A program made the position numbers and the translations under genes. A DNA stretch of 58,008 bases from RGIG4576 sp964613095 (GTDB lineage: Bacteria; Bacteroidota; Bacteroidia; Bacteroidales; Muribaculaceae), in NCBI GenBank assembly GCA_964613095.1, contig CAZTFX010000006.1, forward strand, positions 1 through 58,008, in the 5' to 3' direction. The notes under the pieces were generated by a model. The model had not been told where the DNA came from. It did not search any database and was given only the letters and a program-made list of their open reading frames with translations. This document shows, one piece after another, positions 44,033-53,283 of the stretch. Position 1 is the stretch's first letter. The number at the start of each line of letters is the position of its first letter.

Positions 44033-46006
44033 ATGAAGAAGCATTTTTACATAATATTCGCTATTTTTATTGCATGCATAGTTCTTTCGAGTTGTGGCGG
44101 TGCAAAGTTGAGTGTTGCCGATGAACAAATGGAACGTGGAGAGTTCTTTGACGCAGCCAACACATATCGTAAAGTATATAACAAGATGACAAAACGAGAA
44201 GAACGTCCCACTCGCGGTATAATAGCATTCAAAATGGGTGAATGTTATAGAAAAATCAACATGACAGCTCGGGCATCGGCAGCTTTTCAGAATGCAATAC
44301 GCTATCAATATCCCGACAGTATCATGTTTCTCTATCTGGCTCAATCACAACAGAAGGAAGGAAAATATGCAGCGGCAATAAAAAATTACGATACATATCT
44401 CGGTTTCAATCCTAAATCAACTGAGGCAAAAGATGGAAAACGAGGCTGTCAATTGGCATTAAAATGGAAAAACGAGCCATCACGATACATTGTAAAAAAT
44501 GCAAAATTATTTAACTCTCGTCGTGCCGATTTTGCCCCTATGTTTTTACCCGGAAGTGATTTCGAACAATTATATTTCACTTCTTCAAACGAAAAATCCA
44601 CAGGAACGAACAAAAGCGAAATCACCGGCACAAAGAAAAGCGATATTTTTGTAGCAAAGAAAAATGAAAAAGGTGCATGGCAAAGACCGGAAGCGGCAGA
44701 AGGCGAGCTAAACAGTGAATTTGACGAAGGTATTACTGCATTTTCTCCAGACGGTTCAACTATGTATCTTGCCAAAGCCCGTCGTGAATTAAATGCCAAC
44801 ACTTCAGTAGAAATATACACATCTCAACGTTCGGAAGCACAATGGAGTTCACCTCAAAAACTGGAAATTACCGGAGATACAATTTCTGCATACGGAGACC
44901 CCGCAATAAGTGCAGATGGTAATTGGCTGTATTTTGTAAGTGATATGCCCGGCGGTTACGGAGGTAAAGACATTTGGCGTATAAACCTTAAAGAACGTGT
45001 GGGAACATTGGAAAATCTGGGTAATGTAATTAACACTCCCCGGGATGAACGTTTTCCTTATTGGAGAAACGACAGCATAATGTATTTTTCCAGCGACGGA
45101 CATGCCGGTATGGGCGGATTAGATCTTTTCAAAGCTCAAGTAACAACTTCGGGAGCTTGGAATATAACCAACATGGGAGTTCCAATGAATTCATCAGCCG
45201 ATGACTTCGGTATTACATTCGGGCAAGGTGAAAGCGGATTTTTCAGTTCAAATCGTAACGACGCACGAGGATATGATCACATATACAGTTTCATATTACC
45301 CGATTTGCAAATATGGATTTCAGGCTCGGTTCTCGACAAAGATGAAGAGCCCGTTCCAAACGCAATTATTCGTATTGTGGGAAATGACGGTTCCAATCAA
45401 AAAGCTATAGGCAAACCAGACGGAACATTCCGTTTCAAGTTACAACGTGGAGTAAAATACGCAATGCTTGCAAGCGCCCGGAACTACCTTAACGGCAAGC
45501 AAGAATTTGAAAGTGATACAATAGAAGAAGATGCCGAATATTCAGTGGATTTCATTCTTGCTTCAATAGAGAAGCCTCAAGTTGTAGAAAACATCTTCTA
45601 TGATTTTGATAAAGCTGTACTTCGAGACGAGTCAAAACAAGCTCTTGATGAGATTGCACAACTCCTAAAAGACAATCCACATGTAGCAATAGAAATGTCA
45701 TCTCACACAGACCGTCACGGTAAAGATGAATATAACAACAAATTAAGTGACCAACGTGCAAAATCAGTTGTGGATTATCTCATCTCACAAGGTATTCCGG
45801 AGAGCAGATTACGACATAAAGGGTATGGCGAATCACGTCCTAAAACCGTAACAAAACGCATTGCACGACTATATCCACAATTTAAAGAAGGAGATATTCT
45901 TAACGAAGAGTTCATCAACGAATTAACCGAAGCCGATCAAGAAGCTGCCGACCAAATAAATCGTCGCACAGAATTTCAAGTAATCAGCACAAATTACATT
46001 TACTAA
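44033..46006 (+). CDS. porE: T9SS outer-membrane lipoprotein PorE-like (TPR, beta-propeller, CRD, OmpA)
   Basis: A 657-residue lipoprotein (lipobox IVLSSC, Cys21). Domains in order: TPR helices (about 25-130), a PD40 beta-propeller (about 150-410, with repeated SADGNWLYFVSD-type strands), a carboxypeptidase-regulatory-like domain (about 425-500, ISGSVLDKDEEPVPNA), and a C-terminal OmpA domain (about 520-640). The OmpA domain carries FYDFDKAVLRDE and SSHTDRHGKDEYN for peptidoglycan binding. This order and length match PorE of Porphyromonas gingivalis, which links the T9SS to peptidoglycan. porX and porW are 1.7 kb away. Generic OmpA family membership is the fallback call. Confidence 0.82.
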   Translation: MKKHFYIIFAIFIACIVLSSCGGAKLSVADEQMERGEFFDAANTYRKVYNKMTKREERPTRGIIAFKMGECYRKINMTARASAAFQNAIRYQYPDSIMFLYLAQSQQKEGKYAAAIKNYDTYLGFNPKSTEAKDGKRGCQLALKWKNEPSRYIVKNAKLFNSRRADFAPMFLPGSDFEQLYFTSSNEKSTGTNKSEITGTKKSDIFVAKKNEKGAWQRPEAAEGELNSEFDEGITAFSPDGSTMYLAKARRELNANTSVEIYTSQRSEAQWSSPQKLEITGDTISAYGDPAISADGNWLYFVSDMPGGYGGKDIWRINLKERVGTLENLGNVINTPRDERFPYWRNDSIMYFSSDGHAGMGGLDLFKAQVTTSGAWNITNMGVPMNSSADDFGITFGQGESGFFSSNRNDARGYDHIYSFILPDLQIWISGSVLDKDEEPVPNAIIRIVGNDGSNQKAIGKPDGTFRFKLQRGVKYAMLASARNYLNGKQEFESDTIEEDAEYSVDFILASIEKPQVVENIFYDFDKAVLRDESKQALDEIAQLLKDNPHVAIEMSSHTDRHGKDEYNNKLSDQRAKSVVDYLISQGIPESRLRHKGYGESRPKTVTKRIARLYPQFKEGDILNEEFINELTEADQEAADQINRRTEFQVISTNYIY

Positions 46007-46021
46007 ATCCCCAAGAGCAGA

Positions 46022-46516
46022 ATGAAAAAGATTGGAATTTTATCGGACACACATTCGTTTTGGGACGATAAATATGTACAATATTTTACCGGTTGCGACG
46101 AGATATGGCATGCCGGTGATATTGGAGATGAAAGCGTAATCAATCGCTTGGAAGATATAGCTCCGATACGTGCAGTTTATGGAAATTGTGATGGAGGTGT
46201 CATGCGCAGACGTTTCAAGGCGGTAGAATGTTTCGATATTGAAGGAGTAAAAGTGTGGATGACACACATTGGCGGTTATCCAGGGAAATATGCACCCGGA
46301 GTGAAAAGTATTCTCATGCAAGAACGTCCCAAGTTGATGATTAGCGGTCATTCACATATACTGAAAATCATCCCCGATCGTTTATTGGATTTACTGCATG
46401 TAAATCCCGGAGCAGCAGGCAAGCAAGGATGGCAAGTTGTGCGTACACTTGTAATACTGACTCTGCATGAGGGAACTATAAAAGATTGTGAAGTAATTGA
46501 ATTAGGTAACAGATAA
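46022..46516 (+). CDS. YfcE/MJ0936-type metallophosphoesterase
   Basis: A 164-residue calcineurin-like phosphodiesterase with complete metal motifs: GILSDTHSF (Asp, His), IWHAGDIGDE (Asp), VYGNCDGG (Asn), MTHIGGY (His) and ISGHSHIL (two His). Members hydrolyse model phosphodiesters; the natural substrate is unknown. It lies 15 bp after porE and 11 bp before the SPOR-like gene, so it is part of the patB-to-GNAT operon. Cytoplasmic, no signal peptide. Confidence 0.9.
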   Translation: MKKIGILSDTHSFWDDKYVQYFTGCDEIWHAGDIGDESVINRLEDIAPIRAVYGNCDGGVMRRRFKAVECFDIEGVKVWMTHIGGYPGKYAPGVKSILMQERPKLMISGHSHILKIIPDRLLDLLHVNPGAAGKQGWQVVRTLVILTLHEGTIKDCEVIELGNR

Positions 46517-46527
46517 AATAATCGATT

Positions 46528-47040
46528 ATGAATAAAACATTGTATTTAATAGGTTCTATCGTATTTATGATGTTGCTATCGGCAGCTTCATGTAAAACCA
46601 CAGAAGAAAATTACAAAGCAGCTTATGATATAGCCGTAAAAAAGCAAGAGTCGGGAGCAGGGCGTGACGTGAGTTCTTATATCAGTCGCGAAAGAAGACT
46701 CAATGAATACAAGCAAGTAGGAACTGATTCTGTGCGTATCGTGATAGAACACGTGAGTGTTGTAGATGGTCCTGTCAACAATGCTGAAAAATACGGAGTT
46801 GTAGTGGGCGAGTTCAAACAGGTTTTCAATGCAAGGTCATATCGCGACCGTATAAACAATGCAGAAAACTCACTGGAAACTCCGGCTTTTGTTGTTATGA
46901 ATGCAATGAAACAATATTATGTAATATACCGTAGCTTTGACACAAAAACCGGAGCCACTGCATTTATGAAAAACAAAGGAAATTTCAAGATTAACACCCA
47001 GACTGACGAAGTATGGATTCTGGAAATGTTGAAAAAATAA
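46528..47040 (+). CDS. SPOR-domain-like lipoprotein
   Basis: A 170-residue exported protein with a lipobox-like SAASC (Cys22). The C-terminal part (about 85-168) fits a SPOR domain, which binds glycan strands lacking stem peptides: KYGVVVGEFKQVFNARSYRDRI, then AFVVMNAMKQYYVIYRSF and TGATAFMKNKG form the two repeated beta-alpha halves. The middle (about 25-80) is charged and probably a linker. Its placement 522 bp after porE, which also binds peptidoglycan, suggests an envelope role. It overlaps the GNAT gene by 28 bp. Confidence 0.68.
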   Translation: MNKTLYLIGSIVFMMLLSAASCKTTEENYKAAYDIAVKKQESGAGRDVSSYISRERRLNEYKQVGTDSVRIVIEHVSVVDGPVNNAEKYGVVVGEFKQVFNARSYRDRINNAENSLETPAFVVMNAMKQYYVIYRSFDTKTGATAFMKNKGNFKINTQTDEVWILEMLKK

Positions 47041-47543
47041 TATCCGACGACGACATCATTGCCTTGAAAACAGGATGGAAGTTAGGATTCGGCGATGAGG
47101 ATGAATTTATTGATTATTTTTTTACCCACTATGACAACGATAACACCCGTTTTTTTCATCGCAATGAAAAAGATGAAATCGTGGCACAATTACATGCCTT
47201 TATCTTTAATGACGAAATCTGCAACAAATTGGGTTGTTATATCTATGGAGTAACAACATTACCGGAATATCGTGGGCGTGGCATTGCTGCTAAAATGCTT
47301 AAATCCGTACTGAATACATTAAAATCACAAGGAGTAGCGTACGCCGTCCTTATTGCCGAAAAGTCTCAACTACAAGCGTGGTATGAGACACTCGGATTCA
47401 TAAAAATGCCCAACACTATCGAAGTGCGAGGCATTAATGACAATATGAACTTCGGTCTGGAAGACCGCGCCCTAAATATAGGACTTTATTATCTTCTCAA
47501 CAGCAACATAACTCAATTCACACACAAAATCTTTATTCAGTAA
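47013..47543 (+). CDS. GNAT-family N-acetyltransferase
   Basis: A 176-residue acetyltransferase. The acetyl-CoA pyrophosphate loop is LPEYRGRGIAAKMLKSVL (about residues 89-106), preceded by the central strand CNKLGCYIYGVTTL and followed by AYAVLIAEKSQLQAWYETLGF, the usual motif B. The substrate is unknown. The start at 47013 overlaps the SPOR gene by 28 bp in a different frame. No closer internal ATG gives a complete N-terminus. It is the last gene of the operon, with a terminator 24 bp after the stop. Confidence 0.85.
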   Translation: MDSGNVEKIISDDDIIALKTGWKLGFGDEDEFIDYFFTHYDNDNTRFFHRNEKDEIVAQLHAFIFNDEICNKLGCYIYGVTTLPEYRGRGIAAKMLKSVLNTLKSQGVAYAVLIAEKSQLQAWYETLGFIKMPNTIEVRGINDNMNFGLEDRALNIGLYYLLNSNITQFTHKIFIQ

Positions 47544-47566
47544 ACAATCAACAACTTATATCAAAC

Positions 47567-47596
47567 AAAAAACGCACATTTCATTGTGCGTTTTTT
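47567..47596. terminator. Bidirectional terminator between the GNAT gene and porX
   Basis: Perfect 12-bp stem AAAAAACGCACA / TGTGCGTTTTTT with a 6-nt loop and T-runs on both strands. Confidence 0.92.
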
Positions 47597-47602
47597 AAAT
47601 TA

Positions 47603-47624
47603 ATTGCACAATATATTGTGCAAT
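47603..47624. repeat. Perfect 22-bp palindrome downstream of porX
   Basis: ATTGCACAAT-AT-ATTGTGCAAT, a perfect dyad. It shares the core GCACAAT / ATTGTGC with the adjacent terminator loop region. No T-run follows it, so it may be an additional 3' hairpin or a dyad protein-binding site. Confidence 0.7.
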
Positions 47625-47671
47625 TTCTATTTCTTCAACATATATTTCTATTTTACAAAGGTTTACAACCT

Positions 47672-49216
47672 CTATTTTTTTGTCATTGTAACAATAGGGA
47701 CAAGCATTTCTTCAAGAGAAATACCTCCATGCTGGAATGTATTATTGTAATATTGTACGTAATAATTATAGTTATTTGGATAAGCAAAAAAGTCTCGATT
47801 CATTGTAAAAATGTATGTTGATGAAAGATTTGGCGCAGGCAGTCCAAATGCTTGCGGTTTTTTGATTTCATACACCTGTTTTGCATTGTAACTTAAGTTT
47901 TTACCCACCTTATAACGTAGATTCGTATTCACAGCCTTATCGCCAATCACTTTCACCGGATTATCCACGCATATTGTACCATGATCGGTAGTAAGCACCA
48001 AACGACAATTCTTTTCTGCTATTTTTTTAATTAGTTCTAGCGCACTAGAATGTTTAAACCACGATTCTGTAAGAGAACGATAAGCAGCATCACTATAAGC
48101 AAGTTCACGTATCATCTTACTCTCGGTACGAGCATGCGATAACATATCCACAAAATTAAGTACTATCACATTTAAATCGTAATTATCCAAATTGCGGAAA
48201 TTTTGTAACAGTTTATCACCCGCAACCGAATCATTTACTTTATTATAAGAGAATTTATATGGTTTACGATAACGGTCCAAGATAGTTTGAATGAGAGGTG
48301 ATTCATTCAAGTTCTTTCCCTCTTCTTCATCTTCATCAACCCACAAATCAGGGAACATACGAGCTATATCTATAGGCATTAATCCCGAGAATATAGCATT
48401 CCGAGCATATTGAGTTGCTGTTGGCAATATGCTGCAATATAAATCATCCTCATCTATATTAAAATACTCACTGAACAAAGGCTTTACTGCACGCCATTGA
48501 TCAAGGCGGAAATTATCTATAACAATAAAGAATACTTTCTCACCTGCATCAAGAAGCGGGAAAACTTTCTTTTTAAACAGCTCATGACTCATAAGGGGAT
48601 GACAATCGGTCGTTACCCATTGTTCATAATTTTTCTTGACGAATTTACTGAATGTAGAATTTGCCTCAATCTTCTGCATTTTCAACAACTCATCCATATT
48701 AGTATCGGCACTTGCCAACGTAAGCTCCCAATGCACAAGATTTTTATATACTTCACACCATTCCTCAAACGTGCCGGCGGTATTAATCATTCCGCTGATA
48801 CGCTGAAATTCCTGCTGATAATCGGATGAAGCCTTCTGTGAAACCAAAGCTCCTGAATGCAGATTTTTCTTGATAGAAAGCAAAATTTGATTTGGATTGA
48901 CCGGTTTTATCAGATAATCGGCAATTTTATTACCAATCGCTTGGTTCATAATATTCTCCTCTTCACTTTTAGTAATCATGATTACAGGAACATCGGGATG
49001 CGTGATTTTAATTTGCGATAATGTTTCCAATCCGCTGAGACCCGGCATATTTTCATCTAAAATCACTAAATCAAAATTACGTTCAGCAACAGCGTCGAGT
49101 GCATCACGACCATTGGAAACGGTCACCACTTCATAACCCTTTGCATTCAAAAACATTATGTGAGGCGTCAATAAATCAATTTCATCATCAGCCCATAGTA
49201 TCAATCCGTTCATCAT
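47672..49216 (-). CDS. porX: PorX: response regulator with PglZ-type phosphodiesterase domain
   Basis: A 514-residue regulator of type IX secretion. The N-terminal CheY-like receiver (1-120) has the acidic pocket D10/D11, phospho-acceptor D54 (VILDENMPG), the Thr of MITKSEE and the Lys of YLIKPVNP. A helical linker is followed by a PglZ/alkaline-phosphatase-like domain (about 165-510, with ILPTATQYARNAIFSGL and LVLTTDHGTI), which in PorX hydrolyses cyclic and linear oligonucleotides. Its partner kinase PorY is not nearby. The gene follows porW by 11 bp. Two adjacent Met codons start it; either could be used. Confidence 0.93.
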   Translation of the reverse strand: MMNGLILWADDEIDLLTPHIMFLNAKGYEVVTVSNGRDALDAVAERNFDLVILDENMPGLSGLETLSQIKITHPDVPVIMITKSEEENIMNQAIGNKIADYLIKPVNPNQILLSIKKNLHSGALVSQKASSDYQQEFQRISGMINTAGTFEEWCEVYKNLVHWELTLASADTNMDELLKMQKIEANSTFSKFVKKNYEQWVTTDCHPLMSHELFKKKVFPLLDAGEKVFFIVIDNFRLDQWRAVKPLFSEYFNIDEDDLYCSILPTATQYARNAIFSGLMPIDIARMFPDLWVDEDEEEGKNLNESPLIQTILDRYRKPYKFSYNKVNDSVAGDKLLQNFRNLDNYDLNVIVLNFVDMLSHARTESKMIRELAYSDAAYRSLTESWFKHSSALELIKKIAEKNCRLVLTTDHGTICVDNPVKVIGDKAVNTNLRYKVGKNLSYNAKQVYEIKKPQAFGLPAPNLSSTYIFTMNRDFFAYPNNYNYYVQYYNNTFQHGGISLEEMLVPIVTMTKK

Positions 49217-49227
49217 AGTTGTAATTT

Positions 49228-52005
49228 TTATTCACTTTCTGCCGATTTTTCCACTTTCTCAATATTGTCTTGTTCTAAGAATTCAAAATATTCTTCAAAA
49301 GAACGCCCTTCATTGAGTAGTAAATTAAAATTATCTACACTTATCATTACTTGGCGTACTTGCGACGGCAATACAAAATCGGTATTTTCTTCCAATACAC
49401 GCTTATAATGAGAAAGTTCTTCAAAATTAGCAAAACCTTTTATTACTAACAATCCAAGTCTGCCAAAAGTCATCTGTTCCAAATCAAAATCTTTCACCAC
49501 GAAATGTGAAAAATTATGACGAGCCACATCATACAATAACTGATTGGCTGAAACACTATCGGTAGGATATACCATCACATAAACATGCGGAGAATCAGGA
49601 ATATCCTTAAACGGAGTCACTTCTTTCCTTTCTGCAACAGTTATAGTATCGCTTGTAAGACGTGTAGCCCATAGCATTCCTCTCACATTACTACCGCCAC
49701 CCTCGAGTTTCCGTCCTTGCTCTGCTTGTTTCAACATTGTAGAAGCAATTTGTGTCATATCGGTCTCCGGATATCGTTCCAATAGCTCTTTCAAAATAGA
49801 CTTAAACTTTTCAAAATCATTTTCGGTAACATAAGCTAATGCATCAATAAACATAAATTTAGGCATTATCTTAGACATGGGATATTTACGCATCATCTCA
49901 GCATAAGCCTCATGCACACCGTTGTTATTATTGGATAAATAATCTTCATAGGCACGAGCATACATTAATTCTTGTTCATTCTCCATATTTCGAAGATTAT
50001 CAAGATAATGAGAATCCTTCATTGCCATTCCGTATTTTGAATCGGCAAAATCGGTAATTATTAAAGCTCTATATTTTTCAGCCATTGAAACATCTCCTAT
50101 ACGCATATACATGAGATACATATTATAATAAACATCCAAACGATATATATTATCAGGATATCTGTTCAATAACTGATTAAACTCTCTTGTCGAACTCGGA
50201 TAGTCTTCCAACTTATCTTTCAAAATAAGTCCCATGTTATATAATCCCTCTTGAATTATATCGTTGCTAGTTTGTTTTTCTTCCTCAGTCTTAGGTATTT
50301 GTTTTAGATAATACTCAACATAATGTGGATCATCAGCCTTTGCTAACTCTTCCTTATTTTTATTTTCAACAGAAGTAGAATCACCCGGTTCAGTGTTTGT
50401 TTCACTACCTGCATACATTTCATCATCAGAAATATCCTGTGCTATTACTGTCTTATTTCTACGACGCCAATCATCTTCCAACTTACGGCTTCCCCAAGCC
50501 TTTTGAAATGCCGTTTTTCCTGCATTTTTAGTTGCAGTATTATAAAAATACCATGAATCATCATTATTTATCTGAAATGTGGTAGGAGCTGATGTATTAT
50601 TAAACGTATTTCCCATTGCAGCTTGATTTGCCATGTACTCTTCACGAGCCGCAGCTTCTACTTCTTCTTTTTCTCGTTTTCTCAATTCCTCTATTAATCG
50701 TTCTGCAACTTTCTTTTGCTCCTCAGGAGATAACTCCGACAATTTAAGCAAAGAATCCTGCAAAGTAACATTTTGTGAATACACAGCAAGTTCATCCAAT
50801 ACATCACTTCGTAATTTCATCTCCTTGTAACCGGGATAGTCTTCGTTAACGAGGGTAATGCCTTCTGAATAGCACGGTTGTGCTTCGGCATACCTTCCTT
50901 GCTTAAAATACAATTCACCCAAAGCCAACTGGGCAATGCCTTTTTCGACTCCACCACGAGTACTTTTCTCTACAGCAAGAACATAATTATTTATGGCTTG
51001 CACAGTGTCTTTCCTTGACAAATATAAATTTCCTATTGCATAATATATTTGATCCAGATATTCCTTATTTCTATCAAAACGAGTCATTCGTTTCAACGAA
51101 CGAACTTCACTTTCTATATTTTTTCCGGTATATACAGCACTCTGTTTTATTCTGGCATTAAATTTGGTACGGTAAGTTGTTCCTGTAGAACTGCCCGCTT
51201 TCTTAAAAGCCTCATAAGCAAGCTCATTCTTACCCAAATCGGTATAAATCTGTCCTAACAAGAAATGTAAACGCACTTTTTGAGCACCCTTTGCCGATTT
51301 TGCCGCTGCCGAAAGAAATGGTGCCGCTTCATTGTATTTTTTACTCTTTATATAATATCCGGCAAATGCGAGATTACATAATTCTTTGGTTTTCTTATTT
51401 GTTATTTTTTCAGGTTTTATAAAAGCCAATGTATTTTCGGCTTCTGTCAACCACCCCAAAGCACAATAAGAACGAACTTCCCACAACTTAGAATCCATCA
51501 CCAAATCGGGCAACCATTTAAAATGCCCCGATATATAATGAAAAGTAGCTGCGGCTGTCAAGAAATCACCTTTCATATATTGTGCCTTAGCCATAAGAAA
51601 CCAAGCATTATGCAAAAACGGATTATACTCTTCACGCTTTAACCATTCTTTATCCTCTTTACTTAATCGACCCGATTTCTTTTTTGGTCGTTTTTTTATA
51701 GAATGCAACTGAATTGCTTTCTGCATTTTCTCGATGGTTCGGTCAAAAGTTGTACTCGGCTGAGTAGCCTTAGGATTTGAATAAGCCTCGGCAGGGTGCA
51801 TAAACAGAAGCTGAGAATAATTATCTTCATACTTTGTTTCCAAATCATGAATCTGCTCATTATAATGAGTTTCCCCATTATAATATACATTATATCGAGT
51901 ATTGAATGCATGCCAAAAGCGTGAACCCGCAGTATTTTTCTTAGTACTGCAAGAAAACAATCCACAGGTCATTATCAATGACAGTAATATTATAAAATAT
52001 CGCAT
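49228..52005 (-). CDS. porW: PorW/SprE: TPR lipoprotein of the type IX secretion system
   Basis: A 925-residue outer-membrane-associated lipoprotein (lipobox GLFSC, about Cys19) required for T9SS and, in Flavobacterium, gliding (SprE). The N-terminal family block FWHAFNTRYNVYYNGETHY is followed by repeated TPR-like helices (for example NPFLHNAWFLMAKAQY, LGELYFKQGRYAEA and EFNQLLNRYPDN). A charged coiled-coil stretch is at about 430-460, and the C-terminal region includes DSPHVYVMVYPTDSV. I chose the ATG at 52005 because the GTG at 52023 adds residues before the signal peptide. It is cotranscribed with porX (11-bp gap). Confidence 0.9.
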   Translation of the reverse strand: MRYFIILLSLIMTCGLFSCSTKKNTAGSRFWHAFNTRYNVYYNGETHYNEQIHDLETKYEDNYSQLLFMHPAEAYSNPKATQPSTTFDRTIEKMQKAIQLHSIKKRPKKKSGRLSKEDKEWLKREEYNPFLHNAWFLMAKAQYMKGDFLTAAATFHYISGHFKWLPDLVMDSKLWEVRSYCALGWLTEAENTLAFIKPEKITNKKTKELCNLAFAGYYIKSKKYNEAAPFLSAAAKSAKGAQKVRLHFLLGQIYTDLGKNELAYEAFKKAGSSTGTTYRTKFNARIKQSAVYTGKNIESEVRSLKRMTRFDRNKEYLDQIYYAIGNLYLSRKDTVQAINNYVLAVEKSTRGGVEKGIAQLALGELYFKQGRYAEAQPCYSEGITLVNEDYPGYKEMKLRSDVLDELAVYSQNVTLQDSLLKLSELSPEEQKKVAERLIEELRKREKEEVEAAAREEYMANQAAMGNTFNNTSAPTTFQINNDDSWYFYNTATKNAGKTAFQKAWGSRKLEDDWRRRNKTVIAQDISDDEMYAGSETNTEPGDSTSVENKNKEELAKADDPHYVEYYLKQIPKTEEEKQTSNDIIQEGLYNMGLILKDKLEDYPSSTREFNQLLNRYPDNIYRLDVYYNMYLMYMRIGDVSMAEKYRALIITDFADSKYGMAMKDSHYLDNLRNMENEQELMYARAYEDYLSNNNNGVHEAYAEMMRKYPMSKIMPKFMFIDALAYVTENDFEKFKSILKELLERYPETDMTQIASTMLKQAEQGRKLEGGGSNVRGMLWATRLTSDTITVAERKEVTPFKDIPDSPHVYVMVYPTDSVSANQLLYDVARHNFSHFVVKDFDLEQMTFGRLGLLVIKGFANFEELSHYKRVLEENTDFVLPSQVRQVMISVDNFNLLLNEGRSFEEYFEFLEQDNIEKVEKSAESE

Positions 52006-52036
52006 TTTCACGACTTCCCGCACTTAATTATATATG

Positions 52037-52855
52037 TTATAACGACTTAATTATCCATTTATTACTTTTCTTTAGCAAACGAGCCAAAACATAAACAATC
52101 ACAAGTGATAATACTATTGTTGCCGAAGCCGGAACACCCATTATATAAGAACACATTAATCCTGTAACCGAACATATAATACTTATTATAACAGAAATGA
52201 CAATCATGGGTTTTAACCGATTTGTAAATACTTCGGCAATCATTTGAGGCATTGACAACAATGACATCAACAACATTATACCAATCAATCTTATTGTCAA
52301 CACCACGCATATTGCAATAGCTACTGTCATTATAGTGTTTATCAATGCTACAGGCTGCCCCATTGTGCGGGCAAAATCTTTATCAAATGCACACGAAACT
52401 ATCACTCGATAACAAGAACAGAAAAAGATTACAAAAGCCACCGTAAAAATAGCAAAAGCAATCAAATCGGTCTTTGTTATCGTAAGTATATTTCCAAAAA
52501 GAAACGAATTCAATTCAGGGACATATCCGGGAGTGAGAAATATAAATAGCGTACCTATTGCCATTCCCAAAGCCCACATCACAGAAATTGCAGAATCCTC
52601 ACGCACTCGCTGCTTAGTAGTTAACCATTCTACGCCCAACGATGAAGCAACAGCAAATAAACCTGCCATAAATATGGGAGAAACACCTAAATAGTAACCT
52701 ATACCCAAACCTCCAAAACAAGCATGTGTAACACCTCCGGTAATAAACATCAATCGACGTGTGATAATATAGGTTCCTATCATTGCCGACATTATACTCA
52801 CAATTACAACACCCAGCAACGCATTTTGAAAAAATGTATATTGAAATATTTCCAT
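52037..52855 (-). CDS. ABC-3 family metal transporter permease (Zn/Mn type)
   Basis: A 272-residue permease with about eight helices. ABC-3 family features include TGGVTHACFGGLGIGYYLG near residue 40, TKQRVREDSAISVMWALGMAIG with the cytoplasmic coupling sequence, and the intramembrane SFLFGNILTIT. These permeases import zinc, manganese or iron with an ATP-binding protein and a metal-binding lipoprotein, neither of which is encoded here. It lies 17 bp after the small membrane protein and 31 bp before porW, so it seems to be in the aroA-to-porX run. Confidence 0.92.
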   Translation of the reverse strand: MEIFQYTFFQNALLGVVIVSIMSAMIGTYIITRRLMFITGGVTHACFGGLGIGYYLGVSPIFMAGLFAVASSLGVEWLTTKQRVREDSAISVMWALGMAIGTLFIFLTPGYVPELNSFLFGNILTITKTDLIAFAIFTVAFVIFFCSCYRVIVSCAFDKDFARTMGQPVALINTIMTVAIAICVVLTIRLIGIMLLMSLLSMPQMIAEVFTNRLKPMIVISVIISIICSVTGLMCSYIMGVPASATIVLSLVIVYVLARLLKKSNKWIIKSL

Positions 52856-52872
52856 TTATATTATCATTCAAT

Positions 52873-53283
52873 TTATTCACCATTTCTCATTTCAGAAACA
52901 ATCATCAACAGCTCATCTTGTATAATCGAGGGCAACGTAATTCCACGCATTTGAATGGAACGTGCCCATCCTGCCACTTCTTCAAGTTTAAGCGTATATA
53001 AAACATCTCTGAATTGCTCAATCTGTTCATTATTATATTCATCGGCTTTCACACCCTTGTAAGCATCCAATTCTTCATCTTCATAATAAACAACCTTTGA
53101 ACTTACACCTGTAAGCAAAGAATCTTTTTCGCACACTTCATGTTGTCCACAACAACCTTCGGGGCGTTCTATAACAACAGGTGTTTCCGTTTCACCGTTT
53201 TTTTTCAGATCATAACAATGCCATAAATAGAGAAGAATCCCTACAATTATTATTGCTGCCAATATTATCAGTGCACCTATCAT
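52873..53283 (-). CDS. Small membrane protein of unknown function
   Basis: A 136-residue protein I do not recognise. It has one N-terminal membrane helix (about 3-22, GALIILAAIIIVGILLYLW), a Cys-rich segment GCCGQHEVC (about 43-51), and an acidic, mostly helical C-terminal region (about 65-136). A thiol- or metal-related role of the cysteines is possible but unproven. Its ATG overlaps the aroA stop by 4 bp (ATGA), indicating coupling, and the metal permease follows after 17 bp. The permease neighbour makes a metal-linked role worth considering. Confidence 0.7.
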   Translation of the reverse strand: MIGALIILAAIIIVGILLYLWHCYDLKKNGETETPVVIERPEGCCGQHEVCEKDSLLTGVSSKVVYYEDEELDAYKGVKADEYNNEQIEQFRDVLYTLKLEEVAGWARSIQMRGITLPSIIQDELLMIVSEMRNGE

